A DNA stretch of 64,000 bases, taken from Rhodobacteraceae bacterium EhC02 (lineage in GTDB: Bacteria > Pseudomonadota > Alphaproteobacteria > Rhodobacterales > Rhodobacteraceae). Under the pieces are notes generated by a model. That model was not told the origin of the DNA. It did no database searches and was given only the letters and a program-made list of their open reading frames with translations. Made by a program: the position numbers and the translations under genes. Location of the stretch: positions 124,001-188,000 of the forward strand of contig LXYH01000005.1 of the NCBI GenBank assembly GCA_001650895.1, in the 5' to 3' direction. Positions 62,108 through 64,000 of the stretch are shown here, piece by piece (the stretch's first letter is position 1; the number at the start of each line of letters is the position of its first letter).

Positions 62108-64000
62108 TCACGAAATGGCCCGTTCCACGCCCTTTTCGATCGCGTCCCGCAGCTTGCGTTCAAGGGCCTTCTGCTTGGACAGGGAATGGAACTTCAGCCC
62201 GAACATGTCCTTGACGTAGAAGGTATCGACCACCTGTTCGCCATAGGTCGCGATCACGGCGCTGGCGATATAGACATTCGCGTTCGCCAGGGTGCGGGTC
62301 AGGTCGAACAGCAGGCCGGGACGGTCGCGCGTGTCCACCTCGATGATGGTGTAGATCTCGGAACCCTCGTTGTCGAAGGTGATGGAGGTGGCGACCCGGA
62401 AGGCGCGTTCGCGCTTCTTGATCTTGTCGCGGCTCTTGATGGCTTCGGTTGTGACGACCTCGCCTTTCAGGGTCTTGCCGATCATCTGGCGCAGCCGGGG
62501 CAGGCGCGTGGCGTCATAGGGGCTGCCGCTTTCATCCTGGATCCAGAAGACGGCCGTGGCAAAGCCGTCCTTGGATGTATAGGTGCGCGCATCGACCACG
62601 TTCGCCCCCACCAGCGCCAGCGCCCCCGCAAGACGCGAGAAGATGCCCGGATGATCGGACAGGGCGAAACAGGCGCGGGTTGCGTCGCGATCCTCGTCCG
62701 GGACCAGGTCGATCCTGATCTCGTCATCGGGAAGGTCGCGCAGCATATTGGCAAAGACCACCTGCGTGCGGGTGTCGAGACCCTGCCAATAGGGTGGATA
62801 ATGCCGCCCCAGTTCGGTCTTGAGCGCTGCGGCCTCCCAACCCTTGAGGGCATCGCGCAGGGCCGCTTTCGCCTCGGCGCCGCGGTGTTCACGGTTCAGA
62901 TCCTCCAGCCCGTGTTCCAGCGCGCGTGTCGTCTCGCGGTGAAGCTGCCGGATCAGCATGGCCTTCCAGTTGTTCCAGGTGTTGGGACCCACGCCGCGAA
63001 TATCGCAGACCGTCAGCACCGTCAGCAGATCAAGCCGCTTGCGGGTTCGCACGGCCTTGGCGAAATCGCGCAGGGTGCGCGGATCAGAGAGGTCGCGTTT
63101 CTGCGCCATGTCGGACATCAGCAGGTGATAGCGCACCAGCCATTCCACCGTTTCGCAATCCGCCTTGTTCAGGCCAAGGCGCGGCGCCACCTTGCGCGCG
63201 ATCTGCGCGCCCAGCACGGAATGATCCTCGGCCCGGCCCTTGCCGATGTCATGCAGCAGCAGCGCGACATAGAGAACCTTGCGGTTCACCCCTGCACGCA
63301 GGATCCCCGAGGCGACGGGAAGCTCCTCGACCAGTTCGCCCCGTTCGATCTGGGCCAGGTTGCTGATGCACTGGATCGTATGCTCGTCCACCGTGTAGCT
63401 GTGGTACATGTTGAACTGCATCATCGCCACGATGGGTTCGAATTCGGGGATGAAGGCCGCCAGCATGCCCAGCTCGTTCATGCGGCGCAAAGCGCGTTCC
63501 GGGTTGCCGTGTTTCAGTAGCAGATCCATGAAGATCTGCTGCGCCTCGCGGGTGGTGCGCAGATCGTCGTCGATCAGGTGCAGGTTCGCCGTGACCAGGC
63601 GCATGGCATCGGGGTGGATCAGCATGCCCGTCCTGAGGGCTTCCTCGAACAGGCGCAGCAGGTTCACCTTGTCCTTGAGAAACTTTGCCTCGTTCTCGAT
63701 CGCAAGCCTGTTGTGGATCACCTGGTAGCCGGGCTTGACCTTTGGCACGCGCCGGAAAATCCGCTCCAGCAGCGGGCCGGACTTGACATGCAAGGCTTCC
63801 AGCTTCGTCAGGAAGATCCGTGTCAGATCGCCGACAGAAGTCGCATGGCGGAAGTAATCCTGCATGAAATGTTCGACCGCGCGGCGCCCGCCCTTGTCGA
63901 CATATCCCATCCTTTCGGCGACCTGCACCTGCAGGTCGAAGGTCAGCTGATCGGCGGGGCGCCCGGTGATCAGGTGCAGGTGGCAGCGCACGGCCCAAAG
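62108..64000 (-). CDS. glnD: [Protein-PII] uridylyltransferase / uridylyl-removing enzyme (N-terminal part outside window)
   Basis: The frame is open through base 64000 (LWAVRCHLHLITGRPADQL), so about 300 residues including the nucleotidyltransferase catalytic site lie beyond the edge. In the window: the helical domain after the transferase, the HD domain (YHSYTVDEHTIQCIS, ALLLHDIGKGRAEDHSVLG) that removes UMP, and two C-terminal ACT domains (RACFALSDHPGIFSRLAGAL and IIEVDTRDRPGLLFDLTRTL) that sense glutamine. It controls PII proteins and so nitrogen metabolism. Confidence 0.95.
   Translation of the reverse strand, partial: LWAVRCHLHLITGRPADQLTFDLQVQVAERMGYVDKGGRRAVEHFMQDYFRHATSVGDLTRIFLTKLEALHVKSGPLLERIFRRVPKVKPGYQVIHNRLAIENEAKFLKDKVNLLRLFEEALRTGMLIHPDAMRLVTANLHLIDDDLRTTREAQQIFMDLLLKHGNPERALRRMNELGMLAAFIPEFEPIVAMMQFNMYHSYTVDEHTIQCISNLAQIERGELVEELPVASGILRAGVNRKVLYVALLLHDIGKGRAEDHSVLGAQIARKVAPRLGLNKADCETVEWLVRYHLLMSDMAQKRDLSDPRTLRDFAKAVRTRKRLDLLTVLTVCDIRGVGPNTWNNWKAMLIRQLHRETTRALEHGLEDLNREHRGAEAKAALRDALKGWEAAALKTELGRHYPPYWQGLDTRTQVVFANMLRDLPDDEIRIDLVPDEDRDATRACFALSDHPGIFSRLAGALALVGANVVDARTYTSKDGFATAVFWIQDESGSPYDATRLPRLRQMIGKTLKGEVVTTEAIKSRDKIKKRERAFRVATSITFDNEGSEIYTIIEVDTRDRPGLLFDLTRTLANANVYIASAVIATYGEQVVDTFYVKDMFGLKFHSLSKQKALERKLRDAIEKGVERAIS

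Noticed and set aside
1-64000. CRISPR arrays, rRNA genes, replication origin
   Set aside because: No regularly spaced direct repeats, no rRNA sequence and no DnaA-box cluster were seen.

Overview
The window reads as chromosomal DNA of a marine alphaproteobacterium of the Rhodobacteraceae (Roseobacter group). This rests on uniformly GC-rich codon use, the phylogenetic flavour of the proteins, a DddQ-type DMSP lyase, a class I PHA synthase, a B12-dependent ribonucleotide reductase, a short-form HisG with HisZ, and the glnD / murJ / trpS neighbourhood. I ran no searches; all names come from motifs and family knowledge.

Layout. 0-5.3 kb: cut-off proline-racemase-family gene, a GlxA-type regulator, a CHASE/PAS histidine kinase and a DddQ-like DMSP lyase. 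5.4-8.5 kb: GNAT acetyltransferase, an AT-richer sensor kinase, tRNA-Gln(UUG) and an SH3b protein. 8.6-17.3 kb: D-2-hydroxyacid dehydrogenase, gamma-glutamyltransferase, a DMGDH/sarcosine dehydrogenase-like flavoprotein and small redox genes. 17.3-18.8 kb: pssA-psd. 18.9-20.6 kb: an ATP-grasp ligase of graspetide type 3 bp behind a 230-aa protein with an Asp/Thr-rich tail. 20.7-30.2 kb: one long minus-strand purine unit, xdhA-xdhB-xdhC followed by a BMP-type ABC importer and closed by a clear terminator. 30.4-42.7 kb: core genes (dnaE, slyX, hisS-hisZ-hisG, nrdJ). 42.7-49.2 kb: accessory island with decayed genes, an HlyD-family adaptor, a C39-peptidase ABC exporter and three small genes with double-glycine leaders. 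49.2-64 kb: cytochrome c, stress protein, aminotransferase, membrane proteins, PhaC, trpS, a catalytically dead rhomboid, murJ and a cut-off glnD.

The most noteworthy systems are: (1) the class II microcin-like export locus at 44.2-48.8 kb, including a 57-codon precursor gene at 47565-47738; (2) the two-gene graspetide-like locus at 18.9-20.6 kb; (3) a dispersed palindromic repeat with five copies here. Three copies lie just behind stop codons in sense orientation. Two sit in frame inside xdhA and xdhB, adding 24 and 23 residues, a situation reminiscent of Rickettsia palindromic elements.
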